From positions 180,845 through 244,844 of the forward strand of contig NZ_FNQP01000003.1 of assembly GCF_900107695.1 (NCBI RefSeq): a DNA stretch of 64,000 nt, in the 5' to 3' direction. Both the position numbers and the translations under genes were made by a program. The stretch comes from Thiothrix caldifontis (GTDB lineage Bacteria; Pseudomonadota; Gammaproteobacteria; Thiotrichales; Thiotrichaceae). Position 1 is the first letter of the stretch; the number at the start of each line of letters is the position of its first letter. Shown here in pieces: positions 45,593-54,630 of this stretch. Under the pieces are notes generated by a model, which worked only from the letters and a program-made list of their open reading frames with translations, had not been told where the DNA came from and ran no database searches.

Positions 45593-45643
45593 GAAAGTAG
45601 CAAATACCAGACTTTCCCTGTTTTCCTGCCTTGGGAGATTTCA

Positions 45644-45901
45644 ATGTCGGATAAGAGCGACATTAGCAAACGCCGTCGTCACGCCAGCACCGGCAATGAT
45701 CCCGTGCTGCTGGCACTCGGCGATCAAATACGCACCGCCCGCCTCGCTAATACCATGACCCAAGAAGAACTCGCGCTGGTTTCCGGCGTTGGGCGCGAAC
45801 TGGTGATTCAGCTTGAAAACGGCAAACCGGGCGTGACCTTGGGTAAAGCCTGCCGCGTGTTGGCGGCATTAGGGCTGCAATTGACGGCACTGGAGCGTTG
45901 A
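45644..45901 (+). CDS. hipB: HipB-type Xre antitoxin
   Basis: 85 residues. HTH pattern LGDQIRTARLANTMTQEELALVSGVGRELVIQLENGKPGVTLGKACRVLAALGL (motifs MTQEELALVSGV and QLENGKPG). GGGAG precedes the ATG. Its TGA overlaps the region of the hipA start, so both are translated together. Antitoxin that neutralises HipA and represses the operon, as known for the family. Confidence 0.92.
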   Translation: MSDKSDISKRRRHASTGNDPVLLALGDQIRTARLANTMTQEELALVSGVGRELVIQLENGKPGVTLGKACRVLAALGLQLTALER

Positions 45902-45903
45902 GC

Positions 45904-47133
45904 ATGTTGCAAGTGTTGTACGCGGATCAAACCGTCGGGCAATTGTGGAGCGAAGCACGGGAACTGTGTTTTTGTTACGCCGCCAGTTGGGTGCAAGCCT
46001 CGCACGCCTTCCCGCTGACACCGCAGTTGCCGCTTGGTTTGCAGCCGTTTCGTGGTGATAAGGTGCTATTCTTTTTCAGCAATCTGTTGCCAGAAGGCGC
46101 GGTGCTGGATGTGATCCTGAAACTCAAACGCTTGCCACGTGGTGATGTGTATGCACAATTGGCAGCCTTTGGCGCAAATGCGCTCGTACCGGAAAGCGAA
46201 ATCCACCAACGCCAAGCGGCGTATCAACCCTACACCACTGAACATATCCGCGCTGATCTGGTGCGACTGAAAGACCATTTACCACTGTTGTTCCAGCATG
46301 GCGAATTGCGCCTCTCCTTAGCAGGAGCGCAGGACAAAATTCCGGTGCATTACGCTGCGGGTCAGTTTGGCTTGCCGATGGGGGGAGCGGCTTCAACGCA
46401 TATTCTCAAACCAACGATTCAACCAGAAAAGTTGTTCCCTGATGCGGTGTTGAATGAAGCGTTTTGCTTGCGATTGGCGCGGCTGAGTGGGCTGGATGCG
46501 GTCAAATCGGAAGTCGTGCGCTTACCCGAAACTGTGTTGGTGGTTGAGCGTTACGACCGCATGGTGCAAGTTGGGCAAGTGCAACGTTTGCATCAACTGG
46601 ATTTTTGCCAGCTTGCCGGAGTGCTGCCAGACCAGAAATACGCCAAAGACGGCGGCCCCAGCTTGGCAGACATTTTCCGCTTAATTGACCAATACGCGGC
46701 TGTACCGGGGCGCGACCGTTTAAAGGTGCTGGATTGGGTAGTGTTCAACTACCTGATTGGCAATGCTGATGCACACGCGAAAAATCTGGCAATGTTGTTG
46801 ATGGCGGGCAACCGTTTGCAGCTTACGCCGCTCTACGACTTGCTGTGTACCACGGTTTATCCGTCACTCGATACCCGCATGGCGATGGCAATTGGTGGTG
46901 AGTACCGCCCAGAATGGGTGCAACAACGCCATTGGCAACGCTTTGCTGCCGAAGCAGGCATCAATCCCACCTTGTTGCAGAAACGTAGTCTTGCCCTGAG
47001 TAAGCGCGTATTGGCGAATATCCAGCCCGTTGTGGCTGAATTAGCCGTGGGAAATTGCCCCTTGATTGCAGACATTATCCGCCTTGTTCAGAAACGGGCG
47101 GAGTGGTTGGAATCACGCCAGATGGGGTTGTAA
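45904..47133 (+). CDS. hipA: HipA-type Ser/Thr kinase toxin
   Basis: 409 residues from ATG 45904 (TTG 45898 is the alternative). N-terminal HipA domain with PLGLQPFRGDKVLFFFSNLLPEG, then LRLSLAGAQDKIPV, an HILKPTI nucleotide-binding motif, VVERYDR, and the catalytic NADAHAKN followed by LYDLLCT. HipA phosphorylates tRNA synthetases and induces dormancy when free. All key motifs are present, so it is likely active. Confidence 0.93.
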   Translation: MLQVLYADQTVGQLWSEARELCFCYAASWVQASHAFPLTPQLPLGLQPFRGDKVLFFFSNLLPEGAVLDVILKLKRLPRGDVYAQLAAFGANALVPESEIHQRQAAYQPYTTEHIRADLVRLKDHLPLLFQHGELRLSLAGAQDKIPVHYAAGQFGLPMGGAASTHILKPTIQPEKLFPDAVLNEAFCLRLARLSGLDAVKSEVVRLPETVLVVERYDRMVQVGQVQRLHQLDFCQLAGVLPDQKYAKDGGPSLADIFRLIDQYAAVPGRDRLKVLDWVVFNYLIGNADAHAKNLAMLLMAGNRLQLTPLYDLLCTTVYPSLDTRMAMAIGGEYRPEWVQQRHWQRFAAEAGINPTLLQKRSLALSKRVLANIQPVVAELAVGNCPLIADIIRLVQKRAEWLESRQMGL

Positions 47134-47159
47134 TAGGAGCTATCGGCTTGGTGTTTGAA

Positions 47160-47210
47160 GTAGCGGTAGTGCCGTTGGGGATTGATGGTAGGGAGCGGGA
47201 AAGCAGTGTA
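47160..47210 (+). pseudogene. Remnant of a DUF4143 gene 3' end
   Basis: GTAGTGCCGTTGGGGA and the following TGATGG-AGCGGGAAA match the extreme 3' end of the truncated DUF4143 gene (42138-42176) with only a few differences. No start or further homologous sequence is visible, so it is a short leftover of the gene's end, located after hipA. Confidence 0.6.
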
Positions 47211-47250
47211 AACCGTTAGACGATTTATAGGTTATTCTGTTGTACGATCT

Positions 47251-47727
47251 TTAGGTTATTGTGCTTTTTTCTGCGGCGATTCTGGGTAAACGCTCTGTCG
47301 AGGCGATGGATTCATTGAGCTTGCGTAGTTTGGTTAGTGAGATTTGAAATTGCCCATTGCTGGGGAGCGTCTTGCCTGCAAACTGTTGCCATATGTGATG
47401 CCCTGACCCGTTAAATATTTCTTCAAACGTACCATCGGCGAGTATTTTGATAATGATGGCATGGGTTGGCTGGCTACGAAATCCTACACTGTCGGCTTGC
47501 GTGGCTTTGATTTCGACCTCGCGCCCGGATGCGCTAATCGCGTCGTATCCTTTGTTGGAGGCTGGCTGTAACGTCAGCCCGTAAGCATCCGCCACCAAAC
47601 ATTCGCCAAGACTGCCCACCAGATGACCATCAGGCGTGAAATGTCGTCCCGGAAACATGTCTTCCAACGCCTTAACGGTGGTGTAAAGCTGCTGGACTAG
47701 GGACTGGAATTTTTGGTGATCAATCAT
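47251..47727 (-). CDS. DUF6998-domain protein
   Basis: 158 residues. MIDHQKFQSLVQQLYTTVKALE, then FPGRHFTPDGHLVGSLGECLVADAYGLTL and EVEIKATQADSVGF form a Phe/His/Glu-rich pattern with E-x-K as in nuclease-like domains of the DUF6998 group. No function known. The 19-base repeat shared with 40996-41014 lies in codons for its residues TTVKA. Confidence 0.7.
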   Translation of the reverse strand: MIDHQKFQSLVQQLYTTVKALEDMFPGRHFTPDGHLVGSLGECLVADAYGLTLQPASNKGYDAISASGREVEIKATQADSVGFRSQPTHAIIIKILADGTFEEIFNGSGHHIWQQFAGKTLPSNGQFQISLTKLRKLNESIASTERLPRIAAEKSTIT

Positions 47728-47741
47728 AAGGGTTACGGTAT

Positions 47742-47861
47742 TTACTCAACACCAAGCAATTCAATTTCATAGATCAGTACGGCATTGGCGGGAATGATGC
47801 CGGGAACGCCCGTCTGCTGGTACGCGAGGTGAGGGCTGATTTTTACGAGACTGTAAATCAT
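47742..47861 (-). pseudogene. FKBP-type peptidyl-prolyl isomerase C-terminal remnant
   Basis: 39 codons. VKISPHLAYQQTGVPGIIP and NAVLIYEIELLGVE, then a stop, match the end of FKBP-type isomerases (usual sequence ...YG..GVPGVIPPNATL.FEVELLG). The preceding ~70 residues with the rest of the active site are absent; MIYSL before it has no homology. Non-functional fragment. Confidence 0.8.
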
Positions 47862-47891
47862 ACTGTTACTGCATTCAGGCACTCAATATCG

Positions 47892-48497
47892 TCAAACAGC
47901 GACTCTCCAACCAACCGAGTAAAGCCATTTTTCGTATTGCTCCTCTAGGTCTGGTGGTGTTGGAACGTTTTCGCGGGTACTTTGTTCTCTTATTTCGGCT
48001 GTCCTTTCTTCAATTGTATTCAAGCCAACCGCAAGTCGTCGCCCATTGACAGATTCGGGATTTTCAATCGGATAAGGATTAAGTTCACCGTTCTTATCTG
48101 GCTGGAATTGTGTCCCGTAAATTTGGGGTTTCCCCTCATACATGCAAATACGGTCTTCCAGCATTGCCACCTGCCAAGGAATAACGTCATTGTTGGATGC
48201 GGCTTGCTTAAGCAGAGACAGGCAATACCGCATAAAGGGAGGATTGCCAATAGCATGTTGTGTGATTAGCCATGCTGCCCATGCCCCGTCTTCACCAACA
48301 AGGCTTTTTCCAGGCCAGCCATACTGCTCAATGATGCTTGTAAGGTGAGCTGTATTGCTTTTATGAACAGCTTCCATACGAGGGTGATAACCGTAGTTGC
48401 CTAGAGAACCATCCGCGACTAACGCATCCCTTATGGAGTGATCATTTTCTGCCATCGCCACAAGTTCTTGGCTCAGGCGTTCATTTAAATACTGCAT
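47892..48497 (-). CDS. DUF6624 family protein
   Basis: 201 residues from ATG 48497 with AAGGGAAG upstream. Motifs of the family: NTAHLTSIIEQYGWPGKSLVGEDGAWAAWLITQHA (split: NTAHLTSIIEQYGWPG and AWLITQHAIGNP), VAMLEDRICMYEGKPQIYGTQ. Role unknown; homologues are often found near other unknown accessory genes. Divergent from alkB. Confidence 0.82.
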   Translation of the reverse strand: MQYLNERLSQELVAMAENDHSIRDALVADGSLGNYGYHPRMEAVHKSNTAHLTSIIEQYGWPGKSLVGEDGAWAAWLITQHAIGNPPFMRYCLSLLKQAASNNDVIPWQVAMLEDRICMYEGKPQIYGTQFQPDKNGELNPYPIENPESVNGRRLAVGLNTIEERTAEIREQSTRENVPTPPDLEEQYEKWLYSVGWRVAV

Positions 48498-48650
48498 CAG
48501 AGCTTCCCTTCTGATTCTCATGGCAATCAATTTTCCACGATTATACTGTCAAAAATTGGTGTCTCGCAGTATTTTCCTCGATAGTTTCGCTATGAAAATA
48601 CTTGTATTGATACAGCCCATTCTTGTTCCCAAACCATTAAAATACCCCCC

Positions 48651-49298
48651 ATGAACCTCAACCTCTTCAACACCCCGCCCGAACCCTGGACTGAACCCTT
48701 AAGCCCCGGTGCGCTGGTATTGCGCCAATACGCGACCGCCCATACCGACCGCTTGCTGGCAGGCATCCACGCCATTGCCGCCCAAGCCCCGTTCCGGCAG
48801 ATGCAAACGCCCGGCGGCTATACGATGTCGGTGGCAATGACCAACTGCGGCACGGTGGGCTGGATCACCGACCGCAAAGGCTACCGCTACAGCACCACCG
48901 ACCCGCTGAGTGGGCAAGCCTGGCCTGCGCTGCCAGCGGATTTCCGCAGTTTGGCGCAAGCCGCAGCACTGGCGGCAGGTTTCCCTGCGTTCCAGCCGGA
49001 TGCCTGCCTGATCAACCGCTATTCGGTGGGTGCGAAAATGGCACTGCATCAAGATCGGGACGAACGCGACCTGACCGCGCCGATTGTGTCGGTGTCGTTG
49101 GGTTTGCCCGCGACGTTTTTGTGGGGCGGATTGCAGCGCAGTGACAAGGCGCTGAAAGTGCCGTTGCTGCACGGCGATGTGGTGGTGTGGGGCAGGGAAG
49201 CGCGGTTGGTGTTCCACGGCATTGCACCACTCAAGGCGGGGCAACACCCGCTGCTGGGTGAAGTGCGTATCAACCTGACGTTTCGGCAGGGTTTATAG
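48651..49298 (+). CDS. alkB: AlkB-type DNA repair dioxygenase
   Basis: 215 residues. Fe(II)/2-oxoglutarate dioxygenase removing alkyl damage from DNA. MSVAMTNCGTVGWITDRKGY, PLSGQAWPALPADF, YSVGAKMALHQDRDE (HxD), the His near the end in LVFHGIAPLKAG and RINLTFRQGL (R-x5-R) are all present. No strong ribosome site. Convergent with the 168-residue membrane-protein gene (6-base overlap). A remnant of its 3' end sits at 45527-45592. Confidence 0.95.
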   Translation: MNLNLFNTPPEPWTEPLSPGALVLRQYATAHTDRLLAGIHAIAAQAPFRQMQTPGGYTMSVAMTNCGTVGWITDRKGYRYSTTDPLSGQAWPALPADFRSLAQAAALAAGFPAFQPDACLINRYSVGAKMALHQDRDERDLTAPIVSVSLGLPATFLWGGLQRSDKALKVPLLHGDVVVWGREARLVFHGIAPLKAGQHPLLGEVRINLTFRQGL

Positions 49299-49799
49299 AC
49301 CAAAGCGATGTAACGACCAGCCGACACCGCCATCAACCACTTCGGGATGCCCCCGATGCATCAGGCTGCTAACCGCTGCAACCTGTCCGGGTGGCACATC
49401 GACACTCAGCAGGATTTCGTGGTGGCGTAACGCATCCCTGAAATCCGTGACATGTGCTTTGGGGATACGGGTCGCGAATACATAGCCAGCACTGAAGGTC
49501 AGCGCCATGATTATTAACGCCAGTGCCGCCCATCCCAATGAGGAATAAAACAACGCCACACCAAAGCCAGCCAAGGCGATGAAAAACAGGATCAGGTCGG
49601 CATTCCAGCAGACTTTTTCCACCAACACATCCAGACCGCGCTTTTGTCGGTCGGAGGCGGGGGGTAAGCCAGCGAGTTCTTGTTTATCTGCCGAAAAAGC
49701 ATGAATATCGGTTTCCTTGATCCCCATATCCTCCAATTGCAAGACAGCCTGATTGGTTTGTTTCCGGGATGGAAACAGGAAAAAGAGTCTTCTGTACAT
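49293..49799 (-). CDS. Hypothetical two-span membrane protein
   Basis: 168 residues. N-terminal soluble part with MYRRLFFLFPSRKQTNQAVLQL resembling general-stress/flavin-like small domains (VQ-type loops), two membrane helices at about 68-105, and a C-terminal soluble part (HHEILLSVDVPPGQVAAVS). Resembles DUF1269-like or GlsB-type inner-membrane stress proteins, but the family is not certain. Function unknown. Confidence 0.7.
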   Translation of the reverse strand: MYRRLFFLFPSRKQTNQAVLQLEDMGIKETDIHAFSADKQELAGLPPASDRQKRGLDVLVEKVCWNADLILFFIALAGFGVALFYSSLGWAALALIIMALTFSAGYVFATRIPKAHVTDFRDALRHHEILLSVDVPPGQVAAVSSLMHRGHPEVVDGGVGWSLHRFGL

Positions 49800-49882
49800 G
49801 ACGGAACTCCTCGCGTGAAGTACTTAGCCTGTACGTTAAGCGCAATCCTGCCAGCAGTCAAAAGCAGCTACATTCCGTGCGT

Positions 49883-50857
49883 TCATGATGACCGCGTGAT
49901 GACAACATTGCCCTGTTTGCGCCCGCTATCCACATAACGATGCGCGGCTACGATCTGCTCGAATGGAAAACACCGGTCAATAACCGGGCGATATTTCCCT
50001 TTCAATGCCAAATTCGCGAGAAAACTTAATGCCTTAGCATCACCAAATGCTACCCCGGTAATAAGCCTTTTGTTGCCTGTCATCGCCCCCCACGGGATTG
50101 CCAGCATCTCCGGCAAACTCGCTGCCACCAGCACAAGACGGCCTCCGGCCTTGAGTGCAGCTTTACAGTGGGCGTATGACACATGGCCCGTGGTGTCGAG
50201 GATGACATGGTACGTTGTATTCTGCTGGGTGAAATCTTCTTGCGTATAATCAATTACATGATCAGCACCGAGTGATTTCACCAAGGCCAGATTGGTGGTG
50301 CTGCATACGCCCGTGACTTCAGCGCCAAAGTGTTTTGCCAGTTGTACCGCAGCCGTGCCTACACCACCGGAAGCGCCATTGATGAGTATTTTGTCTCCGC
50401 TTTGCAGCTTGGCTTTGCGGAGGAAGTGCAAGGCAGTGGTTCCGCCAAACGATAGGGCGGCAGCCTCTGCAAAGCTGAGGTTAGCGGGCTTGCGTACTAT
50501 TGCGCCCTTTTCGGGCAGGCAGGTGTATTCTGCGTAACAGCCCATGCGGGTATCGGTGAAAGCAAACACGGGATCGCCTACCTGAAATCGGCTGACGTTT
50601 GCACCGATGGCGGCAACTGTACCGGCAAGCTCGCTTCCCAAAATGGCTTGTCTAGGGCGGTTAATGCCCAGTGCCAAACGCATCAACAGCCGGAAACCTT
50701 TGGGAGTATTAAGGCCGCGTACCCGGCAATCCGCTGACGTGACCGTTGTGGTGTGTATTTTGATCAGAATTTCATTGTCTTTCGGAACAGGTTTTTCCAC
50801 ATGCTGCCATTGCAGGACTTCGGGGGAACCGTATTGCTTGCACACTATCGCTTTCAT
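49883..50857 (-). CDS. NAD(P)-dependent alcohol dehydrogenase/quinone reductase (MDR family)
   Basis: 324 residues from ATG 50857. MDR fold: MKAIVCKQYGSPEVLQWQ, GSELAGTVAAIGANV, GDPVFAFTD, Rossmann motif INGASGGVGTAAVQLAKHFGAEVTGV. Lacks the zinc-ligand Cys cluster, so a zinc-free quinone/enone reductase is most likely. The start shares ATGA with the stop of the upstream AAA gene, so it may be co-transcribed. Confidence 0.88.
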   Translation of the reverse strand: MKAIVCKQYGSPEVLQWQHVEKPVPKDNEILIKIHTTTVTSADCRVRGLNTPKGFRLLMRLALGINRPRQAILGSELAGTVAAIGANVSRFQVGDPVFAFTDTRMGCYAEYTCLPEKGAIVRKPANLSFAEAAALSFGGTTALHFLRKAKLQSGDKILINGASGGVGTAAVQLAKHFGAEVTGVCSTTNLALVKSLGADHVIDYTQEDFTQQNTTYHVILDTTGHVSYAHCKAALKAGGRLVLVAASLPEMLAIPWGAMTGNKRLITGVAFGDAKALSFLANLALKGKYRPVIDRCFPFEQIVAAHRYVDSGRKQGNVVITRSS

Positions 50858-52563
50858 GCGTTGCCTTCCGGGAATGAAAAGTTGACCACTTCCACTCGCT
50901 CGCCATCCGTGACCAGCAGCCATGCGACAAGGTTTTGCAACGCTGCAATCTCCGGCAATTGCAGATAGCCTTGCACCTGCTCGATACCTTCCTGCTTTTT
51001 GGCTGCCCAACCGGCATCCTTATCGCTTTTCTTGCTGTATTTCAGTTCGATCAAATGCTGGTGCGGCACTGCGATGGGGTTGCGTTCCAGCAGCAAAATG
51101 TCGGGGTAACGGCGGTTGAGTTCACGTTCGCTTTGCACGAAATAGATTTGTGTCTGGTACAACAGCGTCAGCAGCAGCACCTTGACGTGCTTTTCATCCA
51201 TTCCCATTGCATCACGGTTGGAAAGCAGTTGCAAGGCACGCACCATTTCATCCATCAAGGGCTGAATGTCGGCGTACAGTGCCAGCTTTTCCACCGCTAG
51301 CCGCAATGCCTGATTCGGGATGCTGATCTGGTTGCGGCGTTCCAGTTCCACCTTGAAATAATGGAAGTAAAACTCGCGGATGGCGTAATTGGGGATAACG
51401 AACGTTTCACCCGATAACGTTTCATTTTGTAGGGTCACAAAGCCCATATAGGCGAGTAAGCTGATGAAGTCATCGCGATCAAACCCTTTGTCGAATTCAA
51501 ATTTGCGGCGTTGTGAAGCTTGGACTGTGCCTTGATTAATCAGCTCATCCAGCACTGCGAAATTTTCATCACGATTACCAATACTGAACATACCCATGAT
51601 TTTGCCGTAATCGGAGGCAATATTTTCATCCATCATTGGCTTGGGGTAAGCACAACGGCGCAGATCAAAATTCTTCACGAAATACAGCACCATATTGGCG
51701 TTGTAAACCGTTTCTGGGGACTTGATGTTGAAACGGTAGCCGTTGTACCAGCGGGTGACGTCTGCCAGCAACTGTTCCAACGCCACCGGGCAACTATCCG
51801 CCAACGGTTGCAGCAAACCGCTGACTTCCGTTTTAGTAAAGCCAATCGCTTCATTGAAACCTTCATGCAGCGAGAGATTTTGCCCGATGTTAAAACCGCT
51901 GGTCATGCTGTCGAGCATAATGGGGGTAACGCCGGTGACGAACAGCCGATCCAGTGTGCCGCGTTGCGTGGCGGTTTTGAGTGTTTCGTAGAAGCTGCGC
52001 ACAAAGCCGCCTTTGCCCATGACTCGCAAGAACAGTTTCATATCAGCGGCGAGAATGCTGTTGGCAAAATGGTCGTATTCGTCGATCAGCAGCAGCAGCT
52101 TTTGCCCGGACATCACGTCCCAAAAATGCTGCATTTTGGCAGCGGGTGAGGTTTTCGCCAGCACTTCGCGTTGAAACGTTTCAGGATAAGCATAACGCCG
52201 CAAAAAATGTTGCAGGTGGCTATCGAGTTTCTCATTGATACGCTGGAGAATCGTGTCATGTCCCTCATCGGTATCAATACCGCTGAAATCCATGAATAGC
52301 ACCTGATAGCTGTTGCGCAACGGGGTGGGATTTTGCCCAATAGCCAACCGACCAAACAGGGTATCGAATTCATCCCGATACGCCACGTCGTAATAATATT
52401 CGAGCATCGACAAAAACAGGCTTTTACCAAAACGGCGCGGACGCAGCAGAAACAAGTATTTGCCTGCTTCTTCCAACTGGTTAATGGTCGCAGTCTTGTC
52501 AACATAAACGTAACCACCGCTGATGACGGTTTTGAAATTGCTTTCGCCGTAGGGAATTTTCAT
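50854..52563 (-). CDS. AAA-ATPase-like protein with PD-(D/E)XK domain (DUF1703 type)
   Basis: 569 residues. MKIPYGESNFKTVISGGYVYVDKT, then YLFLLRPRRFGKSLFLSMLEYYY (Walker A-like RPRRFGKS), LLLLIDEYDHFAN (Walker B), LFVTGVTPIMLDSMTSGFNIG and a C-terminal PD-(D/E)XK part (HLIELKYSKKSDKDAGW; E-x-K). Related to AAA-ATPase-like/nuclease proteins abundant in some bacteria and suspected selfish elements; role not established. Followed by the ADH gene with ATGA overlap. Confidence 0.88.
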   Translation of the reverse strand: MKIPYGESNFKTVISGGYVYVDKTATINQLEEAGKYLFLLRPRRFGKSLFLSMLEYYYDVAYRDEFDTLFGRLAIGQNPTPLRNSYQVLFMDFSGIDTDEGHDTILQRINEKLDSHLQHFLRRYAYPETFQREVLAKTSPAAKMQHFWDVMSGQKLLLLIDEYDHFANSILAADMKLFLRVMGKGGFVRSFYETLKTATQRGTLDRLFVTGVTPIMLDSMTSGFNIGQNLSLHEGFNEAIGFTKTEVSGLLQPLADSCPVALEQLLADVTRWYNGYRFNIKSPETVYNANMVLYFVKNFDLRRCAYPKPMMDENIASDYGKIMGMFSIGNRDENFAVLDELINQGTVQASQRRKFEFDKGFDRDDFISLLAYMGFVTLQNETLSGETFVIPNYAIREFYFHYFKVELERRNQISIPNQALRLAVEKLALYADIQPLMDEMVRALQLLSNRDAMGMDEKHVKVLLLTLLYQTQIYFVQSERELNRRYPDILLLERNPIAVPHQHLIELKYSKKSDKDAGWAAKKQEGIEQVQGYLQLPEIAALQNLVAWLLVTDGERVEVVNFSFPEGNA

Positions 52564-52727
52564 GCCGTTATTATCCTTCGGATTGATAGAGGGAGTTTAA
52601 CATAAGCCGTGCCGCCGATGGTCAAGCCGTACAGCGTTTGTGGGGTAGAGCGTTGCGTTGTGAACGGCATAGGCTACACTCATCACACCGTTATCCGTGT
52701 TTTCGCGCAACAGCCAAGGAAGGTTCG

Positions 52728-53984
52728 ATGAATACCGTGTTCGCCAGCATTCGCCGTCAGTTTGCCAAGCATTTGTGGATACGCCCCACGCTTGCCGCGT
52801 TGTTATCCATGGGGTTGGCGGCGTTTGCGTATTGGTTTGGGCAAACATTTGAGCAACGTTTTGATCTGAATATCAGTGAGGATTCGTTGGTATCGCTGTT
52901 GGGGACGTTTGCGTCGAGCATGTTGTCAGTCGCCACGTTTACCTTGGCGGGGATTATTACGGCGGCCTCATCAGCATCCAATTCCACCACGCCGCGTGCT
53001 TCACGGCTGATTTTGGCGGATAACACCGCGCAATTTGTGTTGTCATCCTTTGTGGCGGCTTTTATCTACGGATTCGTGAGTATTTTTGCACTGAAAGCCT
53101 TTCATTACGGCAATAACGGGCGCTTTATTCTGTTTTTGGGCTTGATTGGGATTGTCAGTCTGGTGTTGGTCGCGTTTTTACGCTGGGTCAATTACGCCAT
53201 GCGTTTGGGCAGGCAAAGCACCACGATTGAGAAATTGGTAGTCACGGCGAAAGCGGCACTGCAACACAACGTAGTCGGTACGTTTGGGGCAAAACGGTGG
53301 GATGGTGCAATCCCCGCTGACAGTTGCCCCGTTTACCCGCAGAGTTACGGCTACGTGGTGTTGCTGAATGTCCCTAAAGTGCAAGCCTTGGCCGCTGCGC
53401 AAGATTGTCAGGTGATTTTGGCAACCCGCCCCGCTGAAGTGGCGGATAAAACCTTGCCGTTGGCTTACATTACGCCCGCGCAGGTGGCGGATGAGGCACT
53501 GGTGAATGCGGTGCGCCAAACCATTACGCTGGATACTTGGCGGCAGGCGGAAGTGGATGTGCGTTATAACCTGCTCAACCTGGCGGAAACAGCGGATCGT
53601 GCCTTGTCGCCAGCGGTAAACGACCCTGGCACTGCGATTAATATTTTGCATGTATTGCAGGAATTGTTAGCCCATTGGGCGGAAATACGCAGTGATGAAG
53701 CGTGTTTTCAGGTTGAATACCCCGCCGTCAGTGTGTTGCCGTTGACCGCCGAGGAATTGGTGAACGATAGCTTTTCACCAATTGCGCGTGACGGCGCAGC
53801 GATTGCCGAAGTGGGGATTCGTCTGCAAAAGGTATTGGCATCCTTGACGCGTCACGGCGATGCGGAACTTGCCGCTGCTGCTCGGCAAATGTCCGCCACG
53901 GCGTTGGAGTTTGCGGAACAAGCCTTGATTGCTAGCTCACAGCGGCAGAAAGTGCGGGATGCCGCAGCGCAGGTGCTTGCTTAG
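52728..53984 (+). CDS. DUF2254 membrane protein
   Basis: 418 residues from ATG 52728 (AAGGA before it). About four membrane segments (residues 20-40, 55-80, 100-125, 130-155), followed by a soluble part containing NNPGTAIN-like NDPGTAINILHVLQELL and TADRALSPAVNDPGTA. DUF2254 is predicted to be an inner-membrane protein of unknown function. Convergent with a lipoprotein gene (4-base overlap). Confidence 0.9.
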   Translation: MNTVFASIRRQFAKHLWIRPTLAALLSMGLAAFAYWFGQTFEQRFDLNISEDSLVSLLGTFASSMLSVATFTLAGIITAASSASNSTTPRASRLILADNTAQFVLSSFVAAFIYGFVSIFALKAFHYGNNGRFILFLGLIGIVSLVLVAFLRWVNYAMRLGRQSTTIEKLVVTAKAALQHNVVGTFGAKRWDGAIPADSCPVYPQSYGYVVLLNVPKVQALAAAQDCQVILATRPAEVADKTLPLAYITPAQVADEALVNAVRQTITLDTWRQAEVDVRYNLLNLAETADRALSPAVNDPGTAINILHVLQELLAHWAEIRSDEACFQVEYPAVSVLPLTAEELVNDSFSPIARDGAAIAEVGIRLQKVLASLTRHGDAELAAAARQMSATALEFAEQALIASSQRQKVRDAAAQVLA

Positions 53985-54553
53985 CAGGGCGGAATCAAGG
54001 CCGCCAATTCCTTGCCTTCCACTTTTTGGCGCAAATCGTAATCGACCAATAAAGGCAGATAGCCCGATTCCCTGTCCAGTTGCAGGAACGTGGTGGCGGG
54101 GATTTTGCCTGCGGGCAGTTCAGTCTTGCGGCACGCATCCACCCCGACACCCATTGAGGCTTCCGGTTTCTTGCCACCATCGGCTTTTTTCGCCTTCAGC
54201 GTGTCGCGGAAGTGTTGCAGGCGCGGAATATCCGCCGGTGCAAGTCGGTACGCATACAGGGTATAGCCCGGTTTGGCGTTATCGGCAAGCGTTTTACCTT
54301 CCAGTGCCAGCGGGATGGCTTCGAGGTTGAAACGTTCGTTAATGGGTGTTTCACCGTCGCGTTTCATGCCGAGTTCCAGCTTGACCCCATCCGGGCGTGG
54401 CGCAACCCAATCTGGCATTTGCGCGGCAACCCGTAAAATGGTCGGGTCAACCGTCATCAGGTCAGCGGTGGCGAGTTTGTAGAGCGTTTTGACGGGGATG
54501 GCGGTGCAGGCGACCAGTAGCAGTGTCGTGGCAACGGGGAGCAGTTGTTTCAT
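53981..54553 (-). CDS. Hypothetical lipoprotein
   Basis: 190 residues. MKQLLPVATTLLLVAC gives a lipobox with Cys16. Mature part contains TAIPVKTLYKLATADLMTVDP, RVAAQMPDWVAPRPDGVKLELG and LPLLVDYDLRQKVEGKEL; no family recognised. Divergent from the small membrane-protein/HTH pair; the operator-like palindrome at 54581-54597 lies in the shared 77-base gap. Confidence 0.75.
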   Translation of the reverse strand: MKQLLPVATTLLLVACTAIPVKTLYKLATADLMTVDPTILRVAAQMPDWVAPRPDGVKLELGMKRDGETPINERFNLEAIPLALEGKTLADNAKPGYTLYAYRLAPADIPRLQHFRDTLKAKKADGGKKPEASMGVGVDACRKTELPAGKIPATTFLQLDRESGYLPLLVDYDLRQKVEGKELAALIPPC

Positions 54554-54580
54554 CTTAAATCACCTTTTTGGTTGAAGTAA

Positions 54581-54597
54581 TTATCGTAATACAATAA
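54581..54597. promoter_or_regulatory. Candidate operator between divergent genes
   Basis: TTATCGTAATACAATAA is a 17-base palindrome with one mismatched pair (arms TTAT-GTA and TAC-ATAA). It lies in the 77-base gap between the leftward lipoprotein gene and the rightward 47-residue gene. A likely site for the Xre-type regulator encoded at 54780. Confidence 0.55.
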
Positions 54598-54630
54598 TAT
54601 TTGGCTTCGCAACATGAAAGCGAAGTTAAT

